From: Clostridiales bacterium
GTDB lineage: Bacteria > Bacillota > Clostridia > Peptostreptococcales > Acidaminobacteraceae
Direction: 5' to 3'
Length of the DNA: 64,000 nt
Assembly: GCA_016342415.1 (NCBI GenBank)
Contig: JAEIOD010000005.1
Span: 1-64,000, forward strand
In this document: positions 36,212 through 45,727 of the stretch, piece after piece
How the letters are laid out: every line of letters starts with the position of its first letter
How positions within the stretch are numbered: the first letter of the stretch is position 1
Program-made: the position numbers and the translations under genes
The notes under the pieces: generated by a model
What the model was told of the DNA's origin: nothing
What the model saw: only the letters and a program-made list of their open reading frames with translations
Database searches by the model: none

Positions 36212-37213
36212 ATGAAGAAAATTGGATTAACCACAACAGTACCTATTGAGGTATTAATAGCAGCAGGGTATGAACCTTTTGATTTAAACAACTTATTTGT
36301 AACTTCAGAAAACCATTTGCATTATATTGATATTGCAGAACAAGATGGTTTTCCCAAGAGCATGTGTGCTTGGATTAAGGGTATTTATGGTGCTTGTATA
36401 AAACATAACGTTAAAGAAATCATAGCAGTTATGGAAGGGGATTGTTCTAACACGAAAGTTCTTAATGATATTTTAAAAGCTAAAGGAGTAATATTGCATT
36501 CCTTCTCGTTTCCACATTCACATATTATTCAAGATGTTGACAGGGAAATGAAAAGATTCATGAAATACTTTGGTGTATCAACTGAAGCCGTTGAGGAAAT
36601 AAGAAAACGGCTTAATCAAATTCGTGAGAAAGTAAAACGCATCGATGATTATTCTTTTTCAAAAGATGTGGTATCAGGATTTGAAAATCACTTGTTACAG
36701 CTTTGTATGAGTGACCTAGATGGTAATCCTTCAAATTATGAAAAGTTAATAGATGATAAACTATTGGATATAGAAAACCGTAGTCCAAATAAAAAGAAGT
36801 TGAGATTAGGCTATATTGGCGTACCTCCTATGACTGGAGATCTGTTTGATTTTGTAGAAACCCTTGATGCTAGATTTATATACTCAGAAGTGCAAAGAGA
36901 ATTTTCATTTCCAAGATTTGAGATGGCAAAGAATATTACGGAGCAGTACTATGATTACACTTATCCATATGATTTTGACTTTAGGGTAAAAGAGATACAA
37001 AAACAAGTCAAACTAAGAAACTTGGATGGTATTATCCATTACACTCAAGCATTTTGTCATAAAGCGGCAGAACATATTTTATTGAAAGATCAACTTGACA
37101 TTCCGATTTTAAATATTGAAGGAGATAAATTGAATGTTTTGGATGCGAGGACAAAATTGAGGTTAGAAGCATTCTTAGACATGCTGGGTGATCTGAAAGT
37201 GGTGGTTAAATGA
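36212..37213 (+). CDS. HgdB/BcrB-like double-cubane or dehydratase-type reductase subunit
   Basis: A 333-residue protein of the 2-hydroxyacyl-CoA dehydratase / benzoyl-CoA reductase superfamily. Candidate cluster ligands are C52 (PKSMCAWIKG), C78 (EGDCSNT) and C282 (TQAFCHKAA), the three positions used by the family. It is a single-subunit form, like the double-cubane [8Fe-9S] proteins (YjiM type), and is followed without a gap by its activator. It lies behind a preQ1 riboswitch and in front of queDEC, so a reductive step on a deazaguanine compound is inferred. Start chosen at 36212 (TTGAGGATAAT). Confidence 0.8.
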   Translation: MKKIGLTTTVPIEVLIAAGYEPFDLNNLFVTSENHLHYIDIAEQDGFPKSMCAWIKGIYGACIKHNVKEIIAVMEGDCSNTKVLNDILKAKGVILHSFSFPHSHIIQDVDREMKRFMKYFGVSTEAVEEIRKRLNQIREKVKRIDDYSFSKDVVSGFENHLLQLCMSDLDGNPSNYEKLIDDKLLDIENRSPNKKKLRLGYIGVPPMTGDLFDFVETLDARFIYSEVQREFSFPRFEMAKNITEQYYDYTYPYDFDFRVKEIQKQVKLRNLDGIIHYTQAFCHKAAEHILLKDQLDIPILNIEGDKLNVLDARTKLRLEAFLDMLGDLKVVVK

Positions 37214-37968
37214 GAGTTTTGGGAATCGACTTAGGCAGTCGAGAGGTAAAAATAGTTCTACAAGAAAATCATGAGACTATATTCAAGAAAAAAATAAGTA
37301 CGATGTCCTTTTATAGAGACTTTTGTACATATGATGGAAAAATCATAGTTGATGTGAATAAAATTGGATGTGGTACATTTGATAGAGCTGTTTCTACAGG
37401 ATATGGAAAAAATAACACTGACCTAAAACAATTTGAGCCGATAAATGAAATAAAAGCCCATGCTTATGGATCTATTTTTCAGACTCAAATGGATGATTAT
37501 GTTTTATTGGACATCGGTGGTCAGGATGTAAAAGCCATCAAAATTGAAAATAGACTAACAGTTGATATAGAACTAAATGACCGATGTGCAGCGTCTTGTG
37601 GTAGATACTTGGAAAACATGGCTCAGGTACTAGAAGTTCATTTAGATGAGTTATCAACACATTTTGAAGCACCGGTTGAGTTAAATTCAACATGTGCAGT
37701 TTTTTCTGAATCAGAGTTGATTGGAAGAATAGCAGAAGGTGCAACAACTGAAGTGTTGTGTGCTAGTGTGAATTATTCTTTGTACAAGAGATTAAAACCA
37801 CTTCTTACTAACTTTAAAAGTAAAAAAATAGTATTGTCAGGTGGTGTTGCAAAAAATATGGCAATTCAATTTTACTTAAAATCAGATTATCAAGAAGTAA
37901 TTTCCTTAGAGGATCCTCAGTTTAATGGAGCAATTGGATGCTGTTATTATGGCAGCAGGTTTAGTTAG
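37210..37968 (+). CDS. HgdC/YjiL-like ATP-dependent activator of the reductase
   Basis: A 252-residue ASKHA-fold ATPase that injects low-potential electrons into its partner. LGIDLGSREVKIVL is the phosphate-1 loop, LLDIGGQDVKAI the phosphate-2 loop. C126 (NDRCAASCGRYLE) and C162 (NSTCAVFSESE) are the cysteines that bridge a [4Fe-4S] cluster across the homodimer. It overlaps the partner gene by 4 bases. 8 bases separate it from queD. Confidence 0.92.
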   Translation: MRVLGIDLGSREVKIVLQENHETIFKKKISTMSFYRDFCTYDGKIIVDVNKIGCGTFDRAVSTGYGKNNTDLKQFEPINEIKAHAYGSIFQTQMDDYVLLDIGGQDVKAIKIENRLTVDIELNDRCAASCGRYLENMAQVLEVHLDELSTHFEAPVELNSTCAVFSESELIGRIAEGATTEVLCASVNYSLYKRLKPLLTNFKSKKIVLSGGVAKNMAIQFYLKSDYQEVISLEDPQFNGAIGCCYYGSRFS

Positions 37969-37976
37969 GAGAAAAT

Positions 37977-38396
37977 ATGTTTATTTTAAAAGCAGAAGGT
38001 GAATTTGATAGTGCTCATTTTCTAAGTGGTTATAATGGGAAATGTTCTAATATTCATGGACATAGATGGAAGGTTATCGTTGAAGTTCAATCAGAAACAT
38101 TACAAGAGGAAGGTCCGCTTCAAGGCATGGTGGTTGATTTTGGTGATATCAAGAAAGACTTAAATAAAATAATAGATGAGTATGATCACTCTTTTATCAT
38201 TCAGAAAGGCACTATGAGAGCTCAAACATTAAAGTGTCTTAAAGAAGATGGATTTAGTTTGCTAGAAGTAGATTTCAGACCGACAGCAGAGTGTCTAGCA
38301 TATCATTTCTATCAATTGATGAATGAAAATCCATATGATGTGAAGCGTGTGACAGTTTATGAAACACCTTCGAATTGTGCTGTTTACGAAAGGTAG
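37977..38396 (+). CDS. queD: 6-carboxytetrahydropterin synthase
   Basis: A 139-residue T-fold enzyme for the first QueD step of preQ0 synthesis. Zinc ligands H14 (FDSAHFL), H27 and H29 (NIHGHRW) and the catalytic C23 are present. The start follows TTAGGAGAAAAT. Part of a run of three deazaguanine genes with 6-10 base gaps. Confidence 0.93.
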   Translation: MFILKAEGEFDSAHFLSGYNGKCSNIHGHRWKVIVEVQSETLQEEGPLQGMVVDFGDIKKDLNKIIDEYDHSFIIQKGTMRAQTLKCLKEDGFSLLEVDFRPTAECLAYHFYQLMNENPYDVKRVTVYETPSNCAVYER

Positions 38397-38402
38397 TGAA
38401 TT

Positions 38403-39071
38403 ATGAATTTTAAAGTAGTTGAGAAATTTATAAGTATTAATGGAGAAGGTCAGCGGTCTGGTGAGTTAGCTGTTTTTATACGATTAGCACACTGTAATCT
38501 GTCATGCTCCTACTGTGATACGGTTTGGGCAAATCAGGCAGATGTTACATACACTGAGATGACTAAAGAAGACATCTTTGAATATATATTACAGACGGGT
38601 ATTAAAAACATCACTCTGACAGGCGGAGAACCTCTATTACATGAAAATACAAAAGAATTGATAGAACTTATTACAAATAACAAAGCTCTACATTTGGAAA
38701 TTGAAACGAATGGAAGTGTGTCCCTAGAAGACTTTTTAATAGAGGGGTGTTCTAATTTATCATTTACTGTAGACTACAAATCACCATCAAGTCTGATGGA
38801 GAAAAAAATGGATTTAACAAATTACGAATTGTTAAGAATGAAAGATACTATTAAATTTGTAGTTGGGGATTTGAACGATTTAATCAAAGCTCATGATGTT
38901 ATTCGAACACATCAATTAGAGCGTAAATGTAAAGTGATTTTGAGCCCGATTTTTGGGAAAATAGAAATGGTTGATATTGTCGATTACATGAAAAAACATT
39001 TGCTGGTTGATGTAAAACTTCAGATGCAGCTTCATAAAATTATTTGGGAACCAGACGTAGTAGGAGTATAA
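38403..39071 (+). CDS. queE: 7-carboxy-7-deazaguanine synthase
   Basis: A 222-residue radical-SAM enzyme that converts 6-carboxytetrahydropterin to 7-carboxy-7-deazaguanine. The cluster motif CNLSCSYC (C31, C35, C38; CX3CX2C) and the SAM-binding TLTGGEPLL are seen. N-terminal [18 protein letters not shown] is typical of QueE. Confidence 0.93.
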   Translation: MNFKVVEKFISINGEGQRSGELAVFIRLAHCNLSCSYCDTVWANQADVTYTEMTKEDIFEYILQTGIKNITLTGGEPLLHENTKELIELITNNKALHLEIETNGSVSLEDFLIEGCSNLSFTVDYKSPSSLMEKKMDLTNYELLRMKDTIKFVVGDLNDLIKAHDVIRTHQLERKCKVILSPIFGKIEMVDIVDYMKKHLLVDVKLQMQLHKIIWEPDVVGV

Positions 39072-39081
39072 GGAGAGTCGT

Positions 39082-39753
39082 ATGCAAGAGTTAGTAAATA
39101 AGAAAAGTGCTGTTGTTGTTTTTAGCGGTGGTCAAGATAGTACAACATGTTTATTTTGGGCAAAAAAAAGATACGATGAGGTAGTCGCTATTTCCTTTGA
39201 CTATGGGCAAAAACATATTCAAGAATTAGAGTGTGCTAAAGAAATTTGTAAAAAATATGAAGTAGAACATCATATTTTAAATATGGACCTTTTGAATCAA
39301 CTGGCGCCAAATTCACTCACACGAGTAGATATTGAAGTTGACAAAACACACATAGGGGATGCTCCACCGAATTCTTTTGTTGATGGAAGAAATCTTTTAT
39401 TTTTGACCTTTGTTTCAATTTTTGCAAAGCAAAGAAAGATTAATCATATAATTACAGGTGTATCTCAAAGTGACTTTAGTGGTTATCCTGACTGTAGAGA
39501 TGTATTCATAAAATCGTTAAATGTGACACTAAATCTTTCAATGGACCATGAGTTCGTTATTCATACACCACTGATGTGGATAGATAAAATGGAAACTTGG
39601 AAACTTGCTGATGAATTACAGGTATTGGATATTATAAAAAATGAAACCCTTACTTGTTATAATGGCGTAGTTGGTGATGGATGTGGCGATTGTCCGGCAT
39701 GTGCTTTAAGGCGAAAAGGATATGAAGATTATCTTAAAGTTAAAATAAAGTAG
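39082..39753 (+). CDS. queC: 7-cyano-7-deazaguanine (preQ0) synthase
   Basis: A 223-residue ATP-pyrophosphatase that makes preQ0. The P-loop is [13 protein letters not shown] (about residues 14-26); C-terminal zinc-binding cysteines are in [20 protein letters not shown]. Last gene of the riboswitch operon; a terminator follows. queF, queG/queH, tgt and queA are not in the window. Confidence 0.94.
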   Translation: MQELVNKKSAVVVFSGGQDSTTCLFWAKKRYDEVVAISFDYGQKHIQELECAKEICKKYEVEHHILNMDLLNQLAPNSLTRVDIEVDKTHIGDAPPNSFVDGRNLLFLTFVSIFAKQRKINHIITGVSQSDFSGYPDCRDVFIKSLNVTLNLSMDHEFVIHTPLMWIDKMETWKLADELQVLDIIKNETLTCYNGVVGDGCGDCPACALRRKGYEDYLKVKIK

Positions 39754-39861
39754 TATAAGTAGGGACATATAGAAAGTGATTTGTAACTTTTGGTCAACAT
39801 GGTATAACTCCTGATTGGGTAAGCTAAGCTGCCAAGTATAATGACTATGAATTTGAAAATA

Positions 39862-39904
39862 AAACCTACAGACCTTATTAATAAAAAGGTTTGTAGGTTT
39901 TTTA
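39862..39904 (+). terminator. Terminator of the queuosine operon
   Basis: AAACCTACA-G-ACCTT (39862-39876) pairs with AAGGT-T-TGTAGGTTT (39886-39900), followed by Ts. It lies about 110 bases after queC. Confidence 0.88.
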
Positions 39905-40124
39905 TTCTTAGCAGTATCAATAATTATAACTTCCTTGTGACGGAACTTTTAAAACCATCCATAAGAATTGAGTGAGAAAAGTTCAAAATGTTGGATTGGG
40001 TTAATCAGAGTTTTTAAGTTTCTTTCAGATAACTGAGCTATATATCAATTATCTTAAATATATAAAAAGATTTTGTAACTAAATTCATGAAATATGGGTA
40101 TAAGCTAAATAAGGAGGTAGTGTT

Positions 40125-40340
40125 ATGGATAGAGACTTGTTGGCTGAAGTTGTTAATCTTAAAGAAAAAAGGAGAGTATTAATGGCTGAATGTGGTAGAT
40201 GTATTAATGAAAATACTTTCTCGAAACAAGAACTGAATGAAATCAAAAAACATAGAAATGATCCTGAAGCTTGTAATGAACTTGAGTTCGTTAATGCTCT
40301 CATCGCTGAAGATGAAGAATTGCTTAAAAAAACTTTATAG
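40125..40340 (+). CDS. Small charged helical protein
   Basis: A 71-residue hydrophilic protein, mostly predicted helix (MDRDLLAEVVNLKEKRRVLM...), with three cysteines and no membrane segment. I recognise no family. The AAGGAGGTAGTGTT ribosome site is strong, and a terminator (CAAGCT/AGCTTG, 40361-40382) lies just downstream, so it is likely a real gene. Confidence 0.65.
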   Translation: MDRDLLAEVVNLKEKRRVLMAECGRCINENTFSKQELNEIKKHRNDPEACNELEFVNALIAEDEELLKKTL

Positions 40341-40669
40341 CATTTTGATAACAGTCATTTTACAAGCTGATAATCTATTAGCTTGTTTTTATTTTGTTCT
40401 TGCAAGAGGTGTTGGATGGGTAGTTGAATATAATAAAATGTAAATTGACCATCTTTGGTGGTCATTTTTGTCTTGTTACTTTACTTGTTCATAAAATCGA
40501 ATGAGTTCAGGCGTATCATATGATAAATTTCAGTCCATTAAAAGCCGTTAGGCTTTTCTACCTAGGAATCGTGTGATTTTAATCATGAGAGGTTCAAAGT
40601 TAAAATTTCTTATGATAAAATGATGGTGAGACGAGTATTGTTAAGCTCTATTATTGAAAAGAGGGTAAA
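40341..40669. other. Intergenic stretch with three hairpins
   Basis: Hairpins: CAAGCT/AGCTTG then TTTTTATTTT (about 40361-40392); TGACCA/TGGTCA then TTTTTG (about 40446-40470); AAAAGCC-GTTA-GGCTTTT (about 40539-40556). All look like terminators. No supportable ORF lies between them. Confidence 0.5.
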
Positions 40670-41350
40670 ATGAAGTATGAAATTATGGGTAGCTTTTCAC
40701 CAGCAGTACAAGTAACGTTTGATACAGCTGGTGAGTCAATGTACACACAATCAGGTGCAATGACATGGATGACTGACAAAATTAAAGCTGACACAAACAT
40801 GAAAGGTGGCCTTGGAAAATCCTTAGGTAGATTATTTACTGGCGAATCTATGTTTATGGCAACATATACTGCTGAAGCACCAGGTGCTAGAGTAGCTTTT
40901 GCTTCAACGGTTCCTGGAGAGATTGTAGGTATTAACTTAAACGAAATGAACGGTCTATTATGTCAAAAGGATGCATTCTTATGCGCAGAACCTTCAGTAG
41001 AATTAAAGGTAGCTTTTACTAAAAAAATTGGTGCAGGGTTCTTTGGTGGTGAAGGATTTATTCTTCAAGAACTTACAGGATCAGGTATGGCGTTTTTAGA
41101 AGTGGATGGTAATAAAGTAGAATTTGAACTCGCAGCAGGAGAAATACTAAAAGTTGATACCGGCAATGTAGTTGCTTTTGAAAAGACTGTTAAATATGAA
41201 ATTGAAACAATGAAAGGTTTCAAGAATATATTCTTTAGTGGTGAAGGTCTATTCTTAACAAGATTAGTAGGTCCAGGTAAAGTAATTCTACAAACTCAAA
41301 ACTTCAATGATTTTGTTGGTAAGATTGCAAGTTACATTCCATCTAAATAA
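40670..41350 (+). CDS. TIGR00266/AIM24 family protein
   Basis: A 226-residue beta-rich protein with the family opening MKYEIMGSFSPAVQVTFD and the internal motif GESMYTQSGAMTWM, then FVATYTAE-like and 'PGEIV' segments. Bacterial members have unknown function; the fold is related to tryptophan-RNA-binding attenuation protein-like trimers. Standard length. GAGGGTAAA ribosome site; terminator downstream. Confidence 0.9.
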   Translation: MKYEIMGSFSPAVQVTFDTAGESMYTQSGAMTWMTDKIKADTNMKGGLGKSLGRLFTGESMFMATYTAEAPGARVAFASTVPGEIVGINLNEMNGLLCQKDAFLCAEPSVELKVAFTKKIGAGFFGGEGFILQELTGSGMAFLEVDGNKVEFELAAGEILKVDTGNVVAFEKTVKYEIETMKGFKNIFFSGEGLFLTRLVGPGKVILQTQNFNDFVGKIASYIPSK

Positions 41351-41734
41351 CAAATCTGAAAAAGCTGATTCTAAACAGAATCGTTTTTTTAGTATAGAAG
41401 CTCCACGAAATTGAAAATCAGGGAATTACTACTGGCTGTTGTTTGTACTATCTATAATATCTGTTCGAATATTGTACTGTTGTTTATAAGGGAGATTACT
41501 GGTAAAAACCAATAAGGCGTTTAATCATAAGCATAATGCGATTTAATTATTTTATAGAGGTAGCATGATGTTATGTTATCTTTTGCTTTGTTTGTGAAAA
41601 AGGCGCTAGTAATAAATGTGACCGTCGATAAACATTGCTATTGTATTATGTCATATTCATTGAATTTTACCTATTTAGATGTTAATATGAAATATAGGTA
41701 ATATTGGTTGATAATGTATAAATTGGAGGTAACA
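41351..41734. other. Intergenic stretch with one terminator
   Basis: GATTC (41367-41371) and GAATC (41378-41382) form a short stem before seven Ts, ending the AIM24-like gene. The remaining 340 bases show no ORF with a ribosome site and no recognised motif. Confidence 0.5.
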
Positions 41735-41971
41735 ATGAAAAACAAAAGTCATTTAGAAATCGCTATAGCTTCTATAAATTGTTTTACAGATGATGGAACA
41801 CTAGATATAGGTGAACTTAATTTCTTATTAGGTCTAGCTATGAGAGATGGTATAATGGACGAGGATGAAAAAAGAGTAATCAATAACATATTTAGTAAAG
41901 TGACTCATAATGATGTTAGTCATGTAGTATGGGATAGAATGCAAGCGATTAAGACAGAACATAATTTTTAA
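41735..41971 (+). CDS. Small TerB-like / EF-hand-like protein
   Basis: A 78-residue protein with a 'DDGTLDIGELNFLLGLAMRDGIMDEDEKRVIN' layout (residues 18-49) that resembles TerB-like or EF-hand helices carrying acidic loops. It may bind calcium or act as a small scaffold; this is a weak assignment. I chose the ATG at 41735 because TTGGAGGTAAC lies in front. Confidence 0.6.
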   Translation: MKNKSHLEIAIASINCFTDDGTLDIGELNFLLGLAMRDGIMDEDEKRVINNIFSKVTHNDVSHVVWDRMQAIKTEHNF

Positions 41972-42133
41972 GATTAAAAACATTTACCAAGTATCTGATG
42001 ATACTTGGTTTTTTTAAAACTTATTATGCTCTATAAAAATTAAATAATATCGATCAGATAAGCTTCTTTGAGTTAATTTTATTAAAAAAGGGTATATTTA
42101 TAATATCATTTTAGTTTGTGTGGAGGTGATACA

Positions 42134-42718
42134 ATGATCAAAATCGAATTAATTGAATTCTTTAAATCATTGGACAGGAGATTGTTTTTAGAAAAGAATC
42201 AAGCGTACGCAAGCATGGATATTCCTTTAGATATTGGTTATGGTCAAACCATTTCTCAACCAAGTTTGGTTCTTGAGATGACAGATGTATTGGATTTAAC
42301 TTCTGATTCAAAGGTACTTGAAATTGGTACAGGCTCAGGTTATCAAACAGTTTTTTTAGCGAAATTTTCTAACCACGTCTTTACCATTGAAAGAATAGAA
42401 GCACTTTATGAGAAAGCAAAAGAACGATTAAATGTTCTTGGATATGATAATGTTTCCTATAAGTTGGGTGATGGAAGTCTTGGATGGGAAGAGCATGCAC
42501 CGTTTGATCGTATTATAGTGACATCTTCAGCATTTAAAATTCCTTCTAATCTTTTAGAACAATTAGCAACTAACGGGAAAATGCTTATACCAATCGGTGA
42601 AGAAGAGGTACAAAAGCTTTTGTTGGTCACCAAAGATTCTCATGGTAAGATCAATCAAGAATCGTTGGGATATGTAAGATTTGTTCGTTTGTTAGATGAT
42701 GAGGGCCGTTTGTTGTAA
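42134..42718 (+). CDS. Protein-L-isoaspartate O-methyltransferase-like protein
   Basis: A 194-residue SAM-dependent methyltransferase. Motif I is EIGTGSGYQTVFLAKF; the flanking QTISQPSLVLEMTD and PFDRIIVTSSAFKIP match the PIMT family that repairs isoaspartyl residues. The start at 42134 has GGAGGTGATACA. Slightly shorter than E. coli Pcm but all core motifs are present. Confidence 0.85.
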   Translation: MIKIELIEFFKSLDRRLFLEKNQAYASMDIPLDIGYGQTISQPSLVLEMTDVLDLTSDSKVLEIGTGSGYQTVFLAKFSNHVFTIERIEALYEKAKERLNVLGYDNVSYKLGDGSLGWEEHAPFDRIIVTSSAFKIPSNLLEQLATNGKMLIPIGEEEVQKLLLVTKDSHGKINQESLGYVRFVRLLDDEGRLL

Positions 42719-42782
42719 ATGAAGAGACATCTGTAAAGTAATTTCCTAATATGGTTATATACTAAATTCTTTAGACGTTCTG

Positions 42783-42813
42783 TTATAATTGTTTATTAAA
42801 TAAACAATTATAA
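42783..42813. repeat. 31-bp perfect palindrome
   Basis: TTATAATTGTTTATT (42783-42797) and its exact complement (42799-42813) flank a single A. There is no T run directly after it, so it is not a clear terminator, although TTTATTTTTT follows 10 bases later. It may be a terminator for the PIMT gene or a protein-binding site. Confidence 0.8.
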
Positions 42814-43109
42814 TGGAGCGGTTTATTTTTTCTGGATATAGTCCGGTCATAATAAAATCAAAATAGCTGAAACCTGTTTACTAAAGCTAAAATTTAGATA
42901 CAAGTTCAGAAAATAGATGAATAGAATCCTAATGTAGACAGAGAAGCTGGTTTCAGAGTTTCAGGCTAAAATCAGTATGAATTTGAAAGGTAAATCCAGT
43001 TCTAGTTTTTAGCACAGAATGTCAAAAATATTTGATTACATTGAAGTATACTAAAATAAAAGTGACGTATTGAGTAATGTAATTATAATTTTGTATGAAA
43101 GGATATCAG
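42814..43109. other. Intergenic stretch
   Basis: About 300 bases with no supportable ORF. CTGAAACC (42867-42874) and GGTTTCAG (42949-42956) are inverted copies 75 bases apart, a possible leader fold; nothing matches a known RNA class. Confidence 0.35.
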
Positions 43110-44129
43110 ATGATTAACATTGAAAATTTACTACAGAAAAACAATATCAAAGGATTGAGTTACACCGTGGTTAAAGGAAGTAATGAAATAACTACTCATT
43201 CATATGGAGTTGATCTGAAAAATACAGGAAAGAAACAAAATAAATTATTAAGTGCTTGTTCTATCAGTAGATTATTAACAACCGTGGACATACTTCAAGC
43301 TAAAGATGAAGGGATATTGGACCTTAATGATGATGTAAACAAGTATTTAAAAAGTTGGCATTTAGAAGGTTCTGCTGTGACGACAGAAGACTTACTATTA
43401 AATCAAAGTGGTATTGTGGATTGTGAAGCGTCTTATGGGACGTACAAATTATCAATTGGTAAACCTTCTCTAGTTGATTTGTTAGATGGTAAAACAATAT
43501 ATGTAAAAAAGAAGGTTAAAGTTGTAGAACACCCAAGAAAAAGCTTTGTCTATTCAGATAATAATTTTCTCGTTCTGGAAAAACTACTTGAAGATTTATA
43601 CGACATGAGTTACAGAGAGTTGGTGCACCAAAAGATACTAAAGCCATTTGGGATGGAAGATAGTAGCTACTTGGATTATGATGATTTGAATCGTTTGAAA
43701 TGCATATATGGAAGGGATAAATTGGGCAATTACATAAAGAAAGAAAAAAATATCTACCCGTATGACTCAGTTGCAGGTTTGTGGACTACTTCAAATGATT
43801 TGTCTAAGTTGCTGGCTGAACTATTTAAATCATACAATAATGAATCAGATTTATTACTGAAAACCGAAACGACAAAGGAGATGATGAGCTCTAAAGGTTG
43901 TGTGGATTTTACTGGATATGGTGTATTTGTATATGAGATTAGAGGAAGAAAAGTTTTTCATTCTCAAGGTTGGGGTGAAGGTTTCCAGAGTTATATGTTA
44001 GGTTTCTTAGAAGATGGCGATGGAATTGTTGTAATGATGAACCAAAATCCCGGAGTAGATCAAATGGATGGACCAATAGGAGAGATTGTAACAGCGTTTG
44101 TTGAAGAGTGTTTTTCTTCTGAATGTTAG
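43110..44129 (+). CDS. Serine beta-lactamase-like hydrolase (class C fold), altered SxxK motif
   Basis: A 339-residue cytoplasmic (no signal peptide) member of the beta-lactamase/esterase family. The nucleophile region reads SACSISRLLTT (S51, with R54 where the family has Lys), the second motif is YSDNN in place of YxN, and HSQGWGEGF stands near the third motif. These changes make catalysis uncertain; it may be a degenerate hydrolase. The start at 43110 follows GAAAGGATATCAG. Confidence 0.8.
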   Translation: MINIENLLQKNNIKGLSYTVVKGSNEITTHSYGVDLKNTGKKQNKLLSACSISRLLTTVDILQAKDEGILDLNDDVNKYLKSWHLEGSAVTTEDLLLNQSGIVDCEASYGTYKLSIGKPSLVDLLDGKTIYVKKKVKVVEHPRKSFVYSDNNFLVLEKLLEDLYDMSYRELVHQKILKPFGMEDSSYLDYDDLNRLKCIYGRDKLGNYIKKEKNIYPYDSVAGLWTTSNDLSKLLAELFKSYNNESDLLLKTETTKEMMSSKGCVDFTGYGVFVYEIRGRKVFHSQGWGEGFQSYMLGFLEDGDGIVVMMNQNPGVDQMDGPIGEIVTAFVEECFSSEC

Positions 44130-44280
44130 TATAAACATATTGATAAGATAAAGCATTTTAATTGGTGCATAGGATACGATTGCAGTTACGTAAATATGTT
44201 GGTGTTTTAAATCAATATTTCTCATAACTAGTTATTGTTAAGGAAAAATCATATTGTTGATTCGTATTTTACTTTAAAAA

Positions 44281-44320
44281 AATAAGGCAATAGGGGCTTA
44301 CCTCTATTGCCTTATTATTC
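44281..44320. terminator. Bidirectional terminator
   Basis: AATAAGGCAATAG (44281-44293) pairs with CTATTGCCTTATT (44304-44316), flanked by A and T runs. It lies between the convergent beta-lactamase-like and oxidoreductase genes. Confidence 0.88.
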
Positions 44321-44352
44321 TTTCAAATCAGTCATATCAATAAATGAATGAC

Positions 44353-45393
44353 TTAATGTTTGATTTGAATTCTTGATCTAAGTTGATGACTGTGTTTAGC
44401 TGCTTCGATGATACGCATCACATTAAAACCGTCATGTGCTGAAATAAGAAGAGGTTTACCTTGGGTGATTGCCTGATAAATATTTTCATAATATAATCTA
44501 TAATCACCTTTTACTGTTTCTATACTTTTTCTACTGCTTGTATTTAAGATGCCCCAATTGTCTTCATCATCAATGCCGTATTGTGGATCATTTGGTCTAA
44601 TGCCTTCTTTGAGTTGAGGTTCCTGTACATCTAATCCATATTTAACAAAGGACCCATCAGATCCATTAAGTATAAATCTAGGAAGAGGTTCTTTTACATG
44701 AATACTTGACTTCAGAGTTACTTTTAACTCTGAATAATAGAGAATGATTTCAAAACTATCATCTACAGGACCTCGTCTTTGTGAACTCATATCGGCATAG
44801 ACCTCTTGAGGCAAACCGAATAAATCAAGTGCTTGGTCTATCAAATGTGACCCGAGATCATATAACATCCCCGAACCAGGTAAATTCTGTTCTCTCCAAG
44901 CATTGTCTTTCATAGTGTTTCTGAATCGATCAAAATGTGACTCGAATTCAACCAGTCGTCCAAGCTCATCATTATTGATTATTTGTTTGATGGTTTGATA
45001 ATCGCCATCAAAACGTCTGTTGTGATAAACCGATAATATTTTCCTTGTATCATGCTGTAAATCAATCAGTCTTAAAGCATCATGCGTTGTGATTGTAAAT
45101 GGTTTTTCTATGACCACATGTTTACCATTATTTAAAGCCCTTTCTGCAAGAGAAAAGTGACTTGTGTTTGGTGTTGAAATGACAACGAGATCAATTGTAT
45201 CATCCTTGAAAACTGATTCAACAGATTCTACAATTGAAACATTTGGAAAGTCTAGTTTTGCCTGATTTGCTTTTTTTGTATCTGTTGTTACGACACTTTT
45301 TATTTCAAATCCCCTAACAGCGTCGATAATGGCACCATGAAATATACGTCCTGATAAACCATATCCTATAATTGCAACATTAATTATTTTCAT
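44353..45393 (-). CDS. Gfo/Idh/MocA family oxidoreductase
   Basis: A 346-residue NAD(P)-dependent oxidoreductase. The Rossmann motif is VAIIGYGLSGRIFHG (about residues 6-20); the EKPF motif (VVIEKPFTI, near residue 96) carries the conserved Lys; the C-terminal alpha/beta domain follows. This matches YdgJ/YvaA-like members that act on sugars or inositols. Substrate unknown. GGAGGTAAT ribosome site; monocistronic. Confidence 0.92.
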   Translation of the reverse strand: MKIINVAIIGYGLSGRIFHGAIIDAVRGFEIKSVVTTDTKKANQAKLDFPNVSIVESVESVFKDDTIDLVVISTPNTSHFSLAERALNNGKHVVIEKPFTITTHDALRLIDLQHDTRKILSVYHNRRFDGDYQTIKQIINNDELGRLVEFESHFDRFRNTMKDNAWREQNLPGSGMLYDLGSHLIDQALDLFGLPQEVYADMSSQRRGPVDDSFEIILYYSELKVTLKSSIHVKEPLPRFILNGSDGSFVKYGLDVQEPQLKEGIRPNDPQYGIDDEDNWGILNTSSRKSIETVKGDYRLYYENIYQAITQGKPLLISAHDGFNVMRIIEAAKHSHQLRSRIQIKH

Positions 45394-45505
45394 ATTACCT
45401 CCTCCAGTTGTGTATACCCATTATACCTTAATATAAGAGAAAAAATTTAGATTTTATGGATTGATAAGTAAGAAGCTTATAACTAAAATTTAGTTGGAAG
45501 TGTAA

Positions 45506-45727
45506 ATGACAATAAAAAAAGTTGTTCTGATAATAATACTTATTTTGCTATGTTTGTCTGAGAATTCTAAAATGTATAATGACATTGGGGCGAATGAAGT
45601 TGAACTAACTGAAAAATCACATCACTCTGAGGAAAAAGTACTAGAACTCCAAATTCTGAGTATTAAATTACAATTAACGGATTACGGGCTCGTTTTATCA
45701 TCTAACTGGACTTATTATAATCCTTAA
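45506..45727 (+). CDS. Small exported peptide, possibly a gene remnant
   Basis: A 73-residue frame with an N-terminal hydrophobic segment (KKVVLIIILILLCLS) and a hydrophilic tail. The ribosome site is weak (TTGGAAGTG). Downstream, in other frames, MLFSFKLIFDNKTKIVFGV and YEDIFVNGKVKLVTDAYVL (45783-45890) read like protein, so this may be the first part of a frameshifted secreted protein rather than a complete gene. Confidence 0.35.
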   Translation: MTIKKVVLIIILILLCLSENSKMYNDIGANEVELTEKSHHSEEKVLELQILSIKLQLTDYGLVLSSNWTYYNP

